Below are positions 45,017 to 54,369 of a DNA stretch of 64,000 nt, piece after piece; within the stretch, counting starts at the first letter, position 1, and every line of letters starts with the position of its first letter. A model generated the notes under the pieces. That model made no database searches, had not been told where the DNA came from, and saw only the letters and a list, made by a program, of their open reading frames with translations. Source of the stretch: an uncultured Synergistales bacterium. Lineage in GTDB: Bacteria; Synergistota; Synergistia; Synergistales; Aminobacteriaceae. The translations under genes and the position numbers were made by a program. The stretch is from contig CAJOGI010000008.1 of NCBI GenBank assembly GCA_905234075.1, positions 1-64,000 of the forward strand, given 5' to 3'.

Positions 45017-46675
45017 CTACATTCTTTCCGGCGCATTAACGCCGATTAATTCAAGGCATTTCGCGACAACTTTTCCGGCAGCGCAAGAAATTTTTACACG
45101 TCCGGCAGAGTCTGGAGCGTCAATAATTCTGCCGGAATTGTAGAACGAGTGAAAAGCTCCGGCAAGTGAAGCAGCGTAAGCCGTCAGAACGTGAGGAGCA
45201 AGCGTTGATGACGCGGATTTAATTTCGTCAGGGAAAAATGCAATCATGTCCGCAAGCTCTCTAGCTTCTTTTTCGCTAAAAATATTTTCAGAAATTTTTT
45301 CGTCAGAAATTTTTTCGCCCTGCTTTTCATATTCGCGCATAATTCCGCAGACCCGTGCGTGAGCGTATTGGACATAATAAACGGGATTTTCGTTGCCCTG
45401 TTTTTTTGCCAAGTCCATATCGAAATCTATTTTGCTGTCGCTCTTCCGCATTAATAAGAAAAATCGCGCTGCGTCAACTCCGGCCTCGTCAAGGACTTCT
45501 GAAAGAGTTACAAATTCTCCTGCGCGTGTTGACATGTTGACGGTCTTGCCGTCGCGGATTAAATTAACGAGCTGAATTAACAGAACGTCAAAGTCATCGG
45601 GATTTTTTCCCATTGCCTTAATAGCTGCCTTAACGCGTGCTATATAGCCGTGATGGTCAGCTCCCCAAACGTCAATGACGCGCTCAAAGCCGCGAGTTAT
45701 AAATTTATTTCTGTGATATGCAATGTCAGAAGCGAAATAAGTCGGCACGCCGTTAGCTCTGATTAAAACTCTGTCCTTGTCGTCGCCGATAGTGTCTTCT
45801 GTTTTGAACCATAATGCGCCGTCCTGCTCGTAAGCAAAGCCGTTAGTTTTTAATTCATTCATTGCGGACATGACTAAATTATTTTCGTGCAAAAATCCTT
45901 CAGAGAAAAATTTATCGAATTTAACCCTAAATCTTTCCAAGTCGTTTTTAATTTCGCCCATGATTTTTTCAGCGGCGTATTTCTTAAAATAATTAACGCT
46001 TTCATTTTCGGGCATTTCTAAAAATTTTTCGCCCTCAAGATTAATAATTTCTTTTGCAATGTCGTAAATATAATCGCCTTTATAGCCGTTTTCAGGGAAT
46101 GAAAATTTATTGCCCTGCCCTAAAATTTCAAAATATCTTGCAAGCGTCGAGCGTCCGAGCGTCTCAATTTGAAGGCCGGAGTCGTTTACGTAATATTCGC
46201 GCTGAACGTTCCAGCCGGTGAACTCTAAAATCCTTGCGACAGAGTCTCCGAGTGCCGCACCTCGTCCGTGTCCTATATGAAGGGGCCCGGTCGGGTTTGC
46301 GCTGACAAATTCAACCTGAACTTTTTTATTATTGCCGAGATTTACGGAGCCGTAATTATTTTCCTGCTTCAATGCGTCCTCAATGACATCAGCATAAAAT
46401 TTTTTATTCAAGAATACATTTACAAACCCTGCTCCGGCGGTCTCAACTTTTTCAATATATTCGCACTGTAAATTTTCAGAAATTTTTTTAGCAATATCGA
46501 GCGGCTTCTGTCTTAAAGTTTTCGCAAGTTTCATAGCCGCGCTTGAAGCTCTGTCGCCGTGTCCCTCATTTCTCGGTCTCTCGAAAACTTCATCAGTGCT
46601 TTCAATACCTAGTAATTTTATAGCGTTTTGAAGAGCCTCATTTAATTTTATTACCGCGTTGTTTTCGCCTTTCAT
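45017..46675 (-). CDS. argS: Arginyl-tRNA synthetase
   Basis: Class I synthetase, 552 residues. N-terminal Add-1 domain, then ANPTGPLHIGHGRGAALGDS carrying the HIGH motif, WGADHHGYIARVKAAIKAMG and NLIRDGKTVNMSTRAGEFVT, which is the KMSKS-equivalent region. The ending is the conserved LELIGVNAPERM. GGAGAA precedes the ATG. Confidence 0.96.
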   Translation of the reverse strand: MKGENNAVIKLNEALQNAIKLLGIESTDEVFERPRNEGHGDRASSAAMKLAKTLRQKPLDIAKKISENLQCEYIEKVETAGAGFVNVFLNKKFYADVIEDALKQENNYGSVNLGNNKKVQVEFVSANPTGPLHIGHGRGAALGDSVARILEFTGWNVQREYYVNDSGLQIETLGRSTLARYFEILGQGNKFSFPENGYKGDYIYDIAKEIINLEGEKFLEMPENESVNYFKKYAAEKIMGEIKNDLERFRVKFDKFFSEGFLHENNLVMSAMNELKTNGFAYEQDGALWFKTEDTIGDDKDRVLIRANGVPTYFASDIAYHRNKFITRGFERVIDVWGADHHGYIARVKAAIKAMGKNPDDFDVLLIQLVNLIRDGKTVNMSTRAGEFVTLSEVLDEAGVDAARFFLLMRKSDSKIDFDMDLAKKQGNENPVYYVQYAHARVCGIMREYEKQGEKISDEKISENIFSEKEARELADMIAFFPDEIKSASSTLAPHVLTAYAASLAGAFHSFYNSGRIIDAPDSAGRVKISCAAGKVVAKCLELIGVNAPERM

Positions 46676-46733
46676 GTAATTTTTAATTCTCCTAAATTTT
46701 TATAAATAGTCTTGTGAGAAATTATTTTACTCC

Positions 46734-48590
46734 CTACCGGACTGGAATATTACGAGCTGAAAAAGCCCGCCATTGGTCAAGACATCTTCTTAAAGTCGTC
46801 ATGTTGCCCGAAGTTATTTGATTAAGTCCGACCTCAAATCTTGCTTCAGCTACGAGCCTGCGCCTTCGATTACTATAATTATGGCTGTAATTTATTTTAT
46901 CCGGGCCCTTGTCAACTTTGCCTGAAATTAAAGATTCTTTCACGTTTTCCGGGTAAGCTAAATTAATGCTCTGGTCAATTATAAACGGAAAAAGAACTTC
47001 GACGGGCGGTTCATAGACGCCGAGCTTCCTGACTTTAATCGGCTCAAAAAACGGAAGTACCGCTAAAATTCCCGTGCCTGACCCTGCAACGCCGGGTTTG
47101 TTTTCAATTTTGAAAGAAATTTCCGGCACGCCTTTATTATTTTTGAAATCTATGCCGCTGTAATTTCTTAAATCCGGGAATAGAGAAAGCACTGCCGCTT
47201 GTAACTTTTCCGCGTCATTTTCGCCCTCGCCAAGAATAAAGCCTGCCCACGAGCCGCGCAGAATTATTCTGACTGTTCCGTTCAAAAGCCCCTTGTCGCT
47301 TAATTGAAGATCCATTATAGCCGAGAGCCTGTTGTCGCCGGATTTTGATGAAGGCACCCTGCGCGAGGTTAATTTGCCTGCGTCGGCGTTAAACCCGAAA
47401 ATTTTTGCTCCTGTCAATAATCCCGGATCATTCATAGCATGAAAATCAAGCCCCCTGACGCCCGTAAACTCAAGCACGGGACTTGAAAACATATCCATGC
47501 ACAGCGGAGTATCTTCATCGGGTTCAAAAGGCAGCTGCCAATCGAGAGCAACATTAAAATTTTTTGCAGTCAGCCAAGATTTTACGAGCAAAATTTTTTC
47601 CCGTTTAGTGAGCGGAGAAGCGATTGACGGAATTGTCCGCGCTGTTCCTTCGGCAAGTTCTATTTCCGGCTTTTTCATGAGCCACGAGACTATTCTTTGA
47701 GGAGTTGTCCCGGCTTCGGCAGGCGCAGAAATATTTACGGTGCTTTCAATTTCTTTCAACATGCCGTTTAATACGGCTCCGCCCTTTCTTGTTCCGAAGA
47801 TTACGCCTTCCCTTTTCATTCTTGCAAGTTCTCCGGACGCATAAGGGTCAATGTTAATCCTTCGCCATGCATATGAATGTTCGCCGTTTATATATTCAGT
47901 CTCGGACGGATAAATCGCCGGGAAAGTCTCATATTTAAGCTCCTGCGTCGAATGAATATCGACAACGGACTCCCACACCCTTAAATCTTCCTGAAACCAG
48001 CAGATACCCTCAACAGATAACTGCTTCGGCAAAGTTTCGCGCCACGCGACGGCCAAGATAAAACTTTCAGGAAGTCCGACAAAATTTATGACTTTTATTC
48101 CTTCTGCTTCGTTATATTTAGGAGCTTCAGTTGAAATTTTTGCAAGGTTAGTAAAATCATAAACATCAGATAATAAAATTTCGGCTTCACCGTTAGCAGG
48201 AACGGGAATATTCCACGTGAGCCATTTTTTATTAATTCCCTGACGGCCTAAAATTACATAAAGGCGCGTGATCTCAAGTCCCTTTTCAGAGTGCGATACG
48301 TCAACGTATTTTTGCCAGATAATTCCATATTCATCGGGATAAGTCGTAAAATCCGGGTTTACGCTCTTCATTCGGGATAAATTAAAATCCGGCTGTGCTG
48401 AAGCGTCATTGAAAGAGCCTGTGCCTTTATAATTCGGCATAATGCCGGACATGTTAAGGTCATTCAGCTTTAAGGGAGCTTTCAAGATGCTCTTATCAAC
48501 TAAATCGCTTGAAAAAGCTGCTCCCGTGAACATAAAAACTATAAAAACAGCGAAAAAAAACCTCCTAACTCCTAACTCCTCACTCCTCAC
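46734..48590 (-). CDS. Exported DUF3857-like protein
   Basis: About 618 residues from the GTG at 48590, which has AGGGGG 8 nt upstream. A start at 48614 would overlap secA. The signal segment RRFFFAVFIVFMFTGAAFSS is followed by an N-terminal beta-rich region (KSVNPDFTTYPDEYGIIWQK) resembling DUF3857. A later region (KREKILLVKSWLTAKNFNVA and LPFEPDEDTPLCMDMFSSPV) is where transglutaminase-like domains sit in that family, but no Cys/His/Asp triad is obvious. The family assignment is tentative. Its N-terminal codons are made of the heptad repeat. Confidence 0.6.
   Translation of the reverse strand: MRSEELGVRRFFFAVFIVFMFTGAAFSSDLVDKSILKAPLKLNDLNMSGIMPNYKGTGSFNDASAQPDFNLSRMKSVNPDFTTYPDEYGIIWQKYVDVSHSEKGLEITRLYVILGRQGINKKWLTWNIPVPANGEAEILLSDVYDFTNLAKISTEAPKYNEAEGIKVINFVGLPESFILAVAWRETLPKQLSVEGICWFQEDLRVWESVVDIHSTQELKYETFPAIYPSETEYINGEHSYAWRRINIDPYASGELARMKREGVIFGTRKGGAVLNGMLKEIESTVNISAPAEAGTTPQRIVSWLMKKPEIELAEGTARTIPSIASPLTKREKILLVKSWLTAKNFNVALDWQLPFEPDEDTPLCMDMFSSPVLEFTGVRGLDFHAMNDPGLLTGAKIFGFNADAGKLTSRRVPSSKSGDNRLSAIMDLQLSDKGLLNGTVRIILRGSWAGFILGEGENDAEKLQAAVLSLFPDLRNYSGIDFKNNKGVPEISFKIENKPGVAGSGTGILAVLPFFEPIKVRKLGVYEPPVEVLFPFIIDQSINLAYPENVKESLISGKVDKGPDKINYSHNYSNRRRRLVAEARFEVGLNQITSGNMTTLRRCLDQWRAFSARNIPVR
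48561..48590 (-). repeat. Heptanucleotide repeat, secA / DUF3857-like junction
   Basis: On the minus strand: GTGAGGA, GTGAGGA, GTTAGGA, GTTAGGA, GG. It starts 3 nt after the secA stop and is translated as the first residues of the next gene (RSEELGVRR). Confidence 0.85.
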
Positions 48591-48592
48591 AG

Positions 48593-51157
48593 TTAAAGCC
48601 CCCTTCCATGACAATATTTATATTTTTTGCCGCTTCCGCAGGGGCACGGGTCATTGCGTCCGACCTTCTGAATTTTTTTATGAGCCTGTGCGGTATTTGC
48701 CAGTGAAAATTCCTGCTTCTGCATTGTCATTTCGCGCTTGCGTTTCATTTCATCGCTCAAAATTTTCACTCTGAACGCCTGTTGAGAGAATGAATCTTTT
48801 ACGCGCTCCATCATTTCTTGGAAAAGATTATAAGACTCGAACTGATATTCGATTAACGGGTCTTTTTGGCCTATTGCACGAAGACCTATGCCGCGCCGTA
48901 ACTCGTCCATGCCGGTTAAATGCTCGCGCCAAGCAGCGTCGAGAGTGTTCAATAAAATGTAGCGCATTATCACGCCTGCCGGGCTGCCCTCGTTTCCTGC
49001 ATTAAGTTCAGAAATTTTTGCGTCGTATAATTTTTTTACGCCGTCAATAATTTCTTCCCTCATGCCTTCCATATCCAAGCGATTGTCAACGCTTGTGATT
49101 TTTCCTTCAGCTCCTGCACCGAAGAGGGATTTTAATCTTGCCGCAGCGCGTTCGGGGTCGGCCTGTGAATTATCTTCAGGGAAATATTTATCGAGAGTGT
49201 CATTGATAACGCCCTTGATAACGTCCCAGCCGTATTCCGGCATTTCTTCGTTAGGCGTTGAAATTATATCGGCGCGTTCGGCGTAAATAGCTTCTCTCTG
49301 CTGGTTCATAACGTTGTCATAAGCTAATAACTGTCTGCGAATATCAAAATGCAGCTCTTCAACTTTTTTCTGCGAGTTCTCAATAATTTTAGAGAGCATT
49401 GAGGACTCGATAGCTTCGCCGTCTTTTAATCCGAGCTTGCCCATTAACGGCTGAATTTTTTCAGAGCCGAATAACCTCAATAAATTATCTTCGAGCGATA
49501 AATAAAATCTTGAAGTTCCCGGATCTCCCTGACGGCCTGAACGTCCCCGAAGCTGATTATCAATGCGTCTTGACTCGTGGCGTTCTGTTCCGATTATTGC
49601 AAGCCCTCCGGCTTTTACGACTCTGTCATGTTCTTCTAAGTCGGGAGGATTTCCGCCAAGCATAATATCAGTTCCGCGCCCTGCCATGTTCGTAGCGACA
49701 GTAACGGCTCCCTCGCGTCCTGCCTGAGCAACTATCCCGGCTTCCTGTTCATGATATTTTGCGTTCAAGACCTGATGGGGAATTTTCCGGGCCTTTAATA
49801 ATTTGCTGACACGCTCGGAATTTTCTATTGAAGTTGTGCCGACTAGGACGGGCTGACCGTTCTTATGACGCTCGGCGACTTCATCAACGACAGCTGAAAA
49901 TTTTTCATGTTCAGTCGCAAAAATTACGTCGGGATTGTCAACCCTTATCATTTTTTTATGCGTCGGAATTGTGACAACCTGAAGGCCGTAAATTTCTTTG
50001 AACTCTTCGGCTTCAGTTGCGGCAGTTCCCGTCATTCCGGCGAGTTTATGATACATTCTAAAATAATTTTGAAGGGTTATTGTCGCAAGCGTTTGACTTT
50101 CACGCCCGATTTTTACGCGCTCTTTAGCTTCGATTGCCTGATGTAAGCCGTCAGAATAGCGTCTGCCGATCATTAAACGCCCTGTGAACTCGTCAACGAT
50201 GATAACTTCGCCGTCTTTGACGACATAATCAGTATCGCGCTTGTATAATCTATGAGCTTTCAAAGCCTGCACTACTCTGTGAGCTAAATCCGAGTGGGCA
50301 GCGTCGGAAAAAAGTCCCGGCATTTTCAGATAATCTTCGCATTTCTGAATACCTGCTTCGGTCATGGAAATGCTTTTTTCTTTTTCGTCTTTTTCATAAT
50401 CCGCGCCTTCTTTCAAAATCCGCGCTGCGCTGTCAGCTTTTATATATAAGCCTGCGTCATCGTCGGAAGGCCCGGAAATTATTAACGGCGTTCGGGCTTC
50501 GTCAATTAAAATCGAGTCAACTTCGTCAACTATGCAGAAATTATGACCGCGCTGAACCATTTCGTCAGCACTCATGACCATGTTGTCGCGAAGATAATCA
50601 AAGCCGAACTCGCTGTTAGTTCCGTAAGTAACGTCGGCGTTATATGCGTCAATTCTTTCGTCATTAGGCATATACGGATAAATTACTCCGGCCCTAAGCC
50701 CTAAAAAATTATAAACGGGGCTCATCCATTCAGCGTCTCTTTTAGCTAAATAGTCGTTGACAGTAACGAGGTGAACTCCCTCGCCTTTCATGGCATTTAA
50801 CACGACAGCGAGAGGAGCTACGAGAGTTTTTCCTTCGCCTGTTTTCATTTCTGCTATGCGCCCGTCATGAAGAGCCATACCGCCGATTAATTGAACGTCA
50901 TAATGACGCAGGCCTATAGTTCTTTCTGAGACTTCGCGGACTATAGCAAAGACTTCCGGCAGTAAATCATCAAGCACGTCAGGATTTTCATTAACCTGCG
51001 TTCTAAGCTCGGCAAAGCGGGATTTAATTTCGTCGTCAGATTTTGCTTTAATCTCGTCTGCATAAGAATTAATAATTTCGACAAGAGCCGAATATTTTTT
51101 CAAAGCGTTTTCGTTAGGGTCTAAGCCTAAAAATTTTTTTATTTTATTAAAAATCAT
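48593..51157 (-). CDS. secA: Preprotein translocase ATPase SecA
   Basis: Motor of Sec-dependent export, 854 residues. It shows RHYDVQLIGGMALHDGRIAE, the Walker A MKTGEGKTL, the DEVD of the Walker B region, GRGTDIMLGGNPPDLEEHD and a C-terminal zinc motif CPCGSGKKYKYCH. Full length, one copy. It works with SecY at 4.1-5.4 kb. Confidence 0.97.
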   Translation of the reverse strand: MIFNKIKKFLGLDPNENALKKYSALVEIINSYADEIKAKSDDEIKSRFAELRTQVNENPDVLDDLLPEVFAIVREVSERTIGLRHYDVQLIGGMALHDGRIAEMKTGEGKTLVAPLAVVLNAMKGEGVHLVTVNDYLAKRDAEWMSPVYNFLGLRAGVIYPYMPNDERIDAYNADVTYGTNSEFGFDYLRDNMVMSADEMVQRGHNFCIVDEVDSILIDEARTPLIISGPSDDDAGLYIKADSAARILKEGADYEKDEKEKSISMTEAGIQKCEDYLKMPGLFSDAAHSDLAHRVVQALKAHRLYKRDTDYVVKDGEVIIVDEFTGRLMIGRRYSDGLHQAIEAKERVKIGRESQTLATITLQNYFRMYHKLAGMTGTAATEAEEFKEIYGLQVVTIPTHKKMIRVDNPDVIFATEHEKFSAVVDEVAERHKNGQPVLVGTTSIENSERVSKLLKARKIPHQVLNAKYHEQEAGIVAQAGREGAVTVATNMAGRGTDIMLGGNPPDLEEHDRVVKAGGLAIIGTERHESRRIDNQLRGRSGRQGDPGTSRFYLSLEDNLLRLFGSEKIQPLMGKLGLKDGEAIESSMLSKIIENSQKKVEELHFDIRRQLLAYDNVMNQQREAIYAERADIISTPNEEMPEYGWDVIKGVINDTLDKYFPEDNSQADPERAAARLKSLFGAGAEGKITSVDNRLDMEGMREEIIDGVKKLYDAKISELNAGNEGSPAGVIMRYILLNTLDAAWREHLTGMDELRRGIGLRAIGQKDPLIEYQFESYNLFQEMMERVKDSFSQQAFRVKILSDEMKRKREMTMQKQEFSLANTAQAHKKIQKVGRNDPCPCGSGKKYKYCHGRGL

Positions 51158-51188
51158 AATATCTCCTTAAAAAATTAAGTGGCGATAA

Positions 51189-51980
51189 TTAAACACGTGT
51201 AATATTATCATACAAGAGCGGAATTGAACTTTGAATAATTCTGAATTTTGTGCCATGATTATGACCAGTTCGGGCATCAAAATCTACAAAAATGTTTCTT
51301 TCCTTTATATTAAGCAAGAACTTTTCAAGAGAAAAGCCGGATAACTGCATTATATCTGAATACTTGAAAAAATATTCTCCGTCTTCTTTTTTTACGTCAG
51401 CTATTATATAAAAACAATTTCCCAGCTTTACTCCGGCTTTATGATATAAATCATAAAATCCCCAATATGGCATATAATCTTTATCATATTTTATTTTACC
51501 GTTTTTTATCAGCTCGTTTTTCCAATCGTTTACTTCATTTCCTATTTTTTCAGGGCTAAATTTTACAATTATCCTTTCGTTTTCATCATCGACATCAACG
51601 AAAAAACCACGCAATGTAGGCTGTCTATAAGATAAAGTTTGACGAAAACTTTTTTCGTTTTCAGGATATTTTTTCCCTGCTTCTTTATGACTCCAGCCAT
51701 AATTTAATAAAAGATAATCAACAATATGTAAAGCTCTCGGCGAAGGTTCTAAATGAAATAACGTCAGCAAAGCTGAAGTATTTCTTTTTTGCGTTTTTAG
51801 TTCCCATTCAGCAGCATTTGGCAATGGTAAATTATTTTCCGGGATACCTAACAAATCTTCAAGCGTATTTCCTATTGCGCCATCATTATTTGCATTGCGA
51901 TGACTTTTGATCCAACCAAGATTTCTTATTTCTTCTAAAGCGGAAATAAGAGTTCTCTTTGTATATTTTGTAATTGACAT
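51189..51980 (-). CDS. MvaI/BcnI-family type II restriction endonuclease
   Basis: A 263-residue nuclease. The N-terminal NNDGAIGNTLEDLLGIPENN and EWELKTQKR (Glu60-x-Lys62, with acidic residues at 41-42) match the MvaI/BcnI catalytic region. Family members cut CCWGG or CCSGG as monomers; the exact site here is not determinable from sequence alone. Its start overlaps the methyltransferase gene by 46 nt, so the two are co-translated. Confidence 0.8.
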   Translation of the reverse strand: MSITKYTKRTLISALEEIRNLGWIKSHRNANNDGAIGNTLEDLLGIPENNLPLPNAAEWELKTQKRNTSALLTLFHLEPSPRALHIVDYLLLNYGWSHKEAGKKYPENEKSFRQTLSYRQPTLRGFFVDVDDENERIIVKFSPEKIGNEVNDWKNELIKNGKIKYDKDYMPYWGFYDLYHKAGVKLGNCFYIIADVKKEDGEYFFKYSDIMQLSGFSLEKFLLNIKERNIFVDFDARTGHNHGTKFRIIQSSIPLLYDNITRV

Positions 51981-52696
51981 TTTAACCTTTCCTTTGACAT
52001 CTCGCAGTATTCCGGTGCAATTTCAATTCCGATAAAATTTCTATTAAGTTTTTTCGCGGCCACTGCGGTAGTACCGCTTCCCATAAACGGGTCTAAAATA
52101 ATTTTTGCGTCTGTGCTTGAGATTATGCGCTCAACTAAAGCAACAGGAAAAGGTGCCGGGTGTTTATTTTTCATTTCCTGCGGAAATTCCCAGACATCTC
52201 CGAATGAATTTGCATGAGGGACGAGCTTAAATCCGGGCTTGGCTATGAGATAAATTACTTCGTACGTAGGCAGAAAATATCCCGGATTAAAATTTATTCC
52301 GCCTTTCCTCCTCCAAATAATTATCTGTCTCACCGGGAAGCCGTCAATTATTTCCCGTCTATCCTGAATTAATCCTTTTTGGACGCGCCATTTATGATTG
52401 TAAAATATTGCGCCGTTATCTTTTATTAGACGCATCATTTCGCTTAAACAATCACGCTGCCATTTTATATAATCATCATAAGGCATATTGTCATCATAAT
52501 TAGAATAGCCTTTTATGAGAGCCGCATTAGCCCATTTTCCGCAGCTGCCGTTTTTCATTCCGTTTCCTGTTGAATTTTTCAAATTATACGGTGGTGAGGT
52601 AACAATTAAATCAATACTTTCATCAGGAATTTTTTTCATTTCCTGAACAGCGTCTCCGCAGATAAAAACATTTTTGATTTTTTCTAATTCGTACAT
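51935..52696 (-). CDS. DNA (cytosine-N4 type) methyltransferase
   Basis: A 253-residue beta-class methyltransferase. TSPPYNL (33-39) is motif IV, and LDPFMGSGTTAVAAKKLN near the C-terminus is motif I. The SPPY form is usual for N4-cytosine enzymes, as in M.MvaI and M.BcnI. It lies upstream of and overlaps the cognate nuclease. Confidence 0.8.
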   Translation of the reverse strand: MYELEKIKNVFICGDAVQEMKKIPDESIDLIVTSPPYNLKNSTGNGMKNGSCGKWANAALIKGYSNYDDNMPYDDYIKWQRDCLSEMMRLIKDNGAIFYNHKWRVQKGLIQDRREIIDGFPVRQIIIWRRKGGINFNPGYFLPTYEVIYLIAKPGFKLVPHANSFGDVWEFPQEMKNKHPAPFPVALVERIISSTDAKIILDPFMGSGTTAVAAKKLNRNFIGIEIAPEYCEMSKERLKCQLQNIQRELLFPL

Positions 52697-52717
52697 ATTT
52701 AGAATTATAACCTCAAT

Positions 52718-52765
52718 ATAAAAAATACTGCATTTCGCAGCCGTAACTGATACTCATGCAGTATT
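52718..52765 (-). terminator. Terminator of the CPxC protein gene
   Basis: AATACTGCAT (52724-52733) is the exact complement of ATGCAGTATT (52756-52765), with a 22-nt loop. On the minus strand it ends in TTTTTTATATT. Confidence 0.7.
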
Positions 52766-52789
52766 CTTAGAAAAAGTTATTGGGATTAT

Positions 52790-53125
52790 TTACGCTAAAG
52801 CCTCTTTGTTTTCGTAAATTTTCGAGCCTGCCTGACACGCCGGGCAGAAGCAATATTTTTCGCCCTTTGCCTTTAATTCTTTGCCAAGTTTCACCATGTT
52901 GGCAGCCTGTTCGTCTCCGAAAAGTTTTTTGCCCATGTCCGAATCAGCAAGTGCTATCGTCTCATCGATGCTGTTCACGTGGGTTTCAAGAACTTTTATT
53001 AATGCGTCGGCAGCGGTTTTGTCCTGCTTAGCGAGATACGCTTCGGCAGCTGATTTTACTTCCGGGTTGCATGAGGGGGCAGCGATGAGTTCCTTTACCT
53101 TTTCAATGATTTCATTTTTCGTCAT
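52790..53125 (-). CDS. Small CPxC-tail cytosolic protein
   Basis: A 111-residue helical protein from MTKNEIIEKVKELIAAPSCN, with AAGGAGG 8 nt before the ATG. The conserved end is KYCFCPACQAGSKIYENKEA, a CxCPxC metal or redox motif. It belongs to a small family that databases often label Hsp90, although it is unrelated to the chaperone. Function unknown. A start at 53167 would include the ribosome binding site. Confidence 0.7.
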   Translation of the reverse strand: MTKNEIIEKVKELIAAPSCNPEVKSAAEAYLAKQDKTAADALIKVLETHVNSIDETIALADSDMGKKLFGDEQAANMVKLGKELKAKGEKYCFCPACQAGSKIYENKEALA

Positions 53126-53280
53126 GAAAAATTCCTCCTTAAAAAATTTTTTTTTAATATACCACAAAAATTAATTATCCAGTGATAAATATAATAGCGG
53201 TTAGTGAAATTGCTGAAAAAATTTTTAGCAAAATTCGCAAGATAAAATTAAAAAAGTTAATTAGGGAAGGACATTTTATT

Positions 53281-54252
53281 ATGGCAGACAGAATAGAAAA
53301 AATCGGAGTAATCGGGGTCGGGCATTTAGGACAGCACCACGCAAGGATATACACGGAACTTCTTGATGCAAGGCTCGTGGGCGTGGCTGACAGCGATTTA
53401 GACCGCGCAAAATTCATCGGGGATCATCTCGGCGTTCCTGCTTACAATTCGCTAGAAGAACTTATAAAAAGAAAATCGCCTGACGCTATCTCCGTTGTTG
53501 TGCCGACAAGCCAGCATTATGAAATTGCAAAGAAAGCATTAGAGGCCGGAATACATGTCCTTGTCGAAAAACCCGTTACTATAAAACCGGAAGAGGCCGG
53601 AGAACTTTTAGAGATTGCCGACAGAAAAAATCTTGTGCTTCAAGTCGGCCATATAGAACGCTTCAACAGCGCGATACGTTATATTTCGCAAATTCCCTGC
53701 AGCCCCGTTTATTTAGATTCGAGACGCACGGCACCGTTCAGCCCAAGAATTAATGATGTCGGAGTCGTTCTGGATTTAATGATACATGATATTGATATTG
53801 TGATGTCGCTTGTTCATTCAAAAATTTCAAAAATCGCCGCGACAGGCGCGTGTGTATTCACTGACCACGAGGACATTGCCGACGCTCAAATTACTTTTGA
53901 AAACGGAGTGGTTGCTCATATACTTGTGAGCCGCTGTGCTGAAAAAAAATGCCGTCAGCTTGAAATAGTCGAACGCGAGAGACAGATTACCATTAACTAT
54001 GAACTTCAGACCGTGCAGATTTCGCGCTGCGTCAACAATCCCGAAGGACAGGTCGAAATTCGCGAAGTTCCTGTTTTCCCGAAGAGCGAGCCGCTGAAAT
54101 TAGAGCTTGCTGATTTTGTGCGCTGTGTGAAAGAAAAAAGACCGCCGGTTGTGGGAGGCAGAGACGGCAAAAAAGCGTTAGAAGTTGCCGTTGAAATTTT
54201 AAGGCAGATTCACGGGGGAAATAACGGTCAGTCGATACAGAGAGCAATATAA
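53281..54252 (+). CDS. Gfo/Idh/MocA family oxidoreductase
   Basis: A 323-residue NAD(P)-dependent sugar oxidoreductase. It shows KIGVIGVGHLGQHHARIYTE, VEKPVTIKPEEAGELLEIAD (the EKP signature) and HIERFNSAIRYISQ. The start at ATG 53281 has GGAAGGA upstream; an earlier ATG at 53182 adds 33 residues with no domain. The substrate is unknown. GnnA-type UDP-GlcNAc 3-dehydrogenase of lipid A synthesis is one possibility, but no partner gene is near. Confidence 0.8.
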   Translation: MADRIEKIGVIGVGHLGQHHARIYTELLDARLVGVADSDLDRAKFIGDHLGVPAYNSLEELIKRKSPDAISVVVPTSQHYEIAKKALEAGIHVLVEKPVTIKPEEAGELLEIADRKNLVLQVGHIERFNSAIRYISQIPCSPVYLDSRRTAPFSPRINDVGVVLDLMIHDIDIVMSLVHSKISKIAATGACVFTDHEDIADAQITFENGVVAHILVSRCAEKKCRQLEIVERERQITINYELQTVQISRCVNNPEGQVEIREVPVFPKSEPLKLELADFVRCVKEKRPPVVGGRDGKKALEVAVEILRQIHGGNNGQSIQRAI

Positions 54253-54263
54253 ATAAAAAAATT

Positions 54264-54357
54264 GTCCGGTATTCAATGGCACCCGGAGAATTTTGCTTAG
54301 TGCTGCTTCCTTCCAGACCTGACACGATTCACAAACCTCCGCCGCATTGAGCCGGAC
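54264..54357 (-). ncRNA. ffs: Signal recognition particle RNA, small bacterial type
   Basis: Minus strand. Closing stem GTCCGG...CCGGAC. The conserved GGAGGTTTGTGAATC and the tetraloop/symmetric loop GGTCTGGAAGGAAGCAGCA of 4.5S RNA are present. A T-run follows the 3' end (AATTTTTTTATTT). No Alu domain, so it is the short form, about 94 nt. Confidence 0.93.
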
Positions 54358-54369
54358 GCAAGTATTCTA

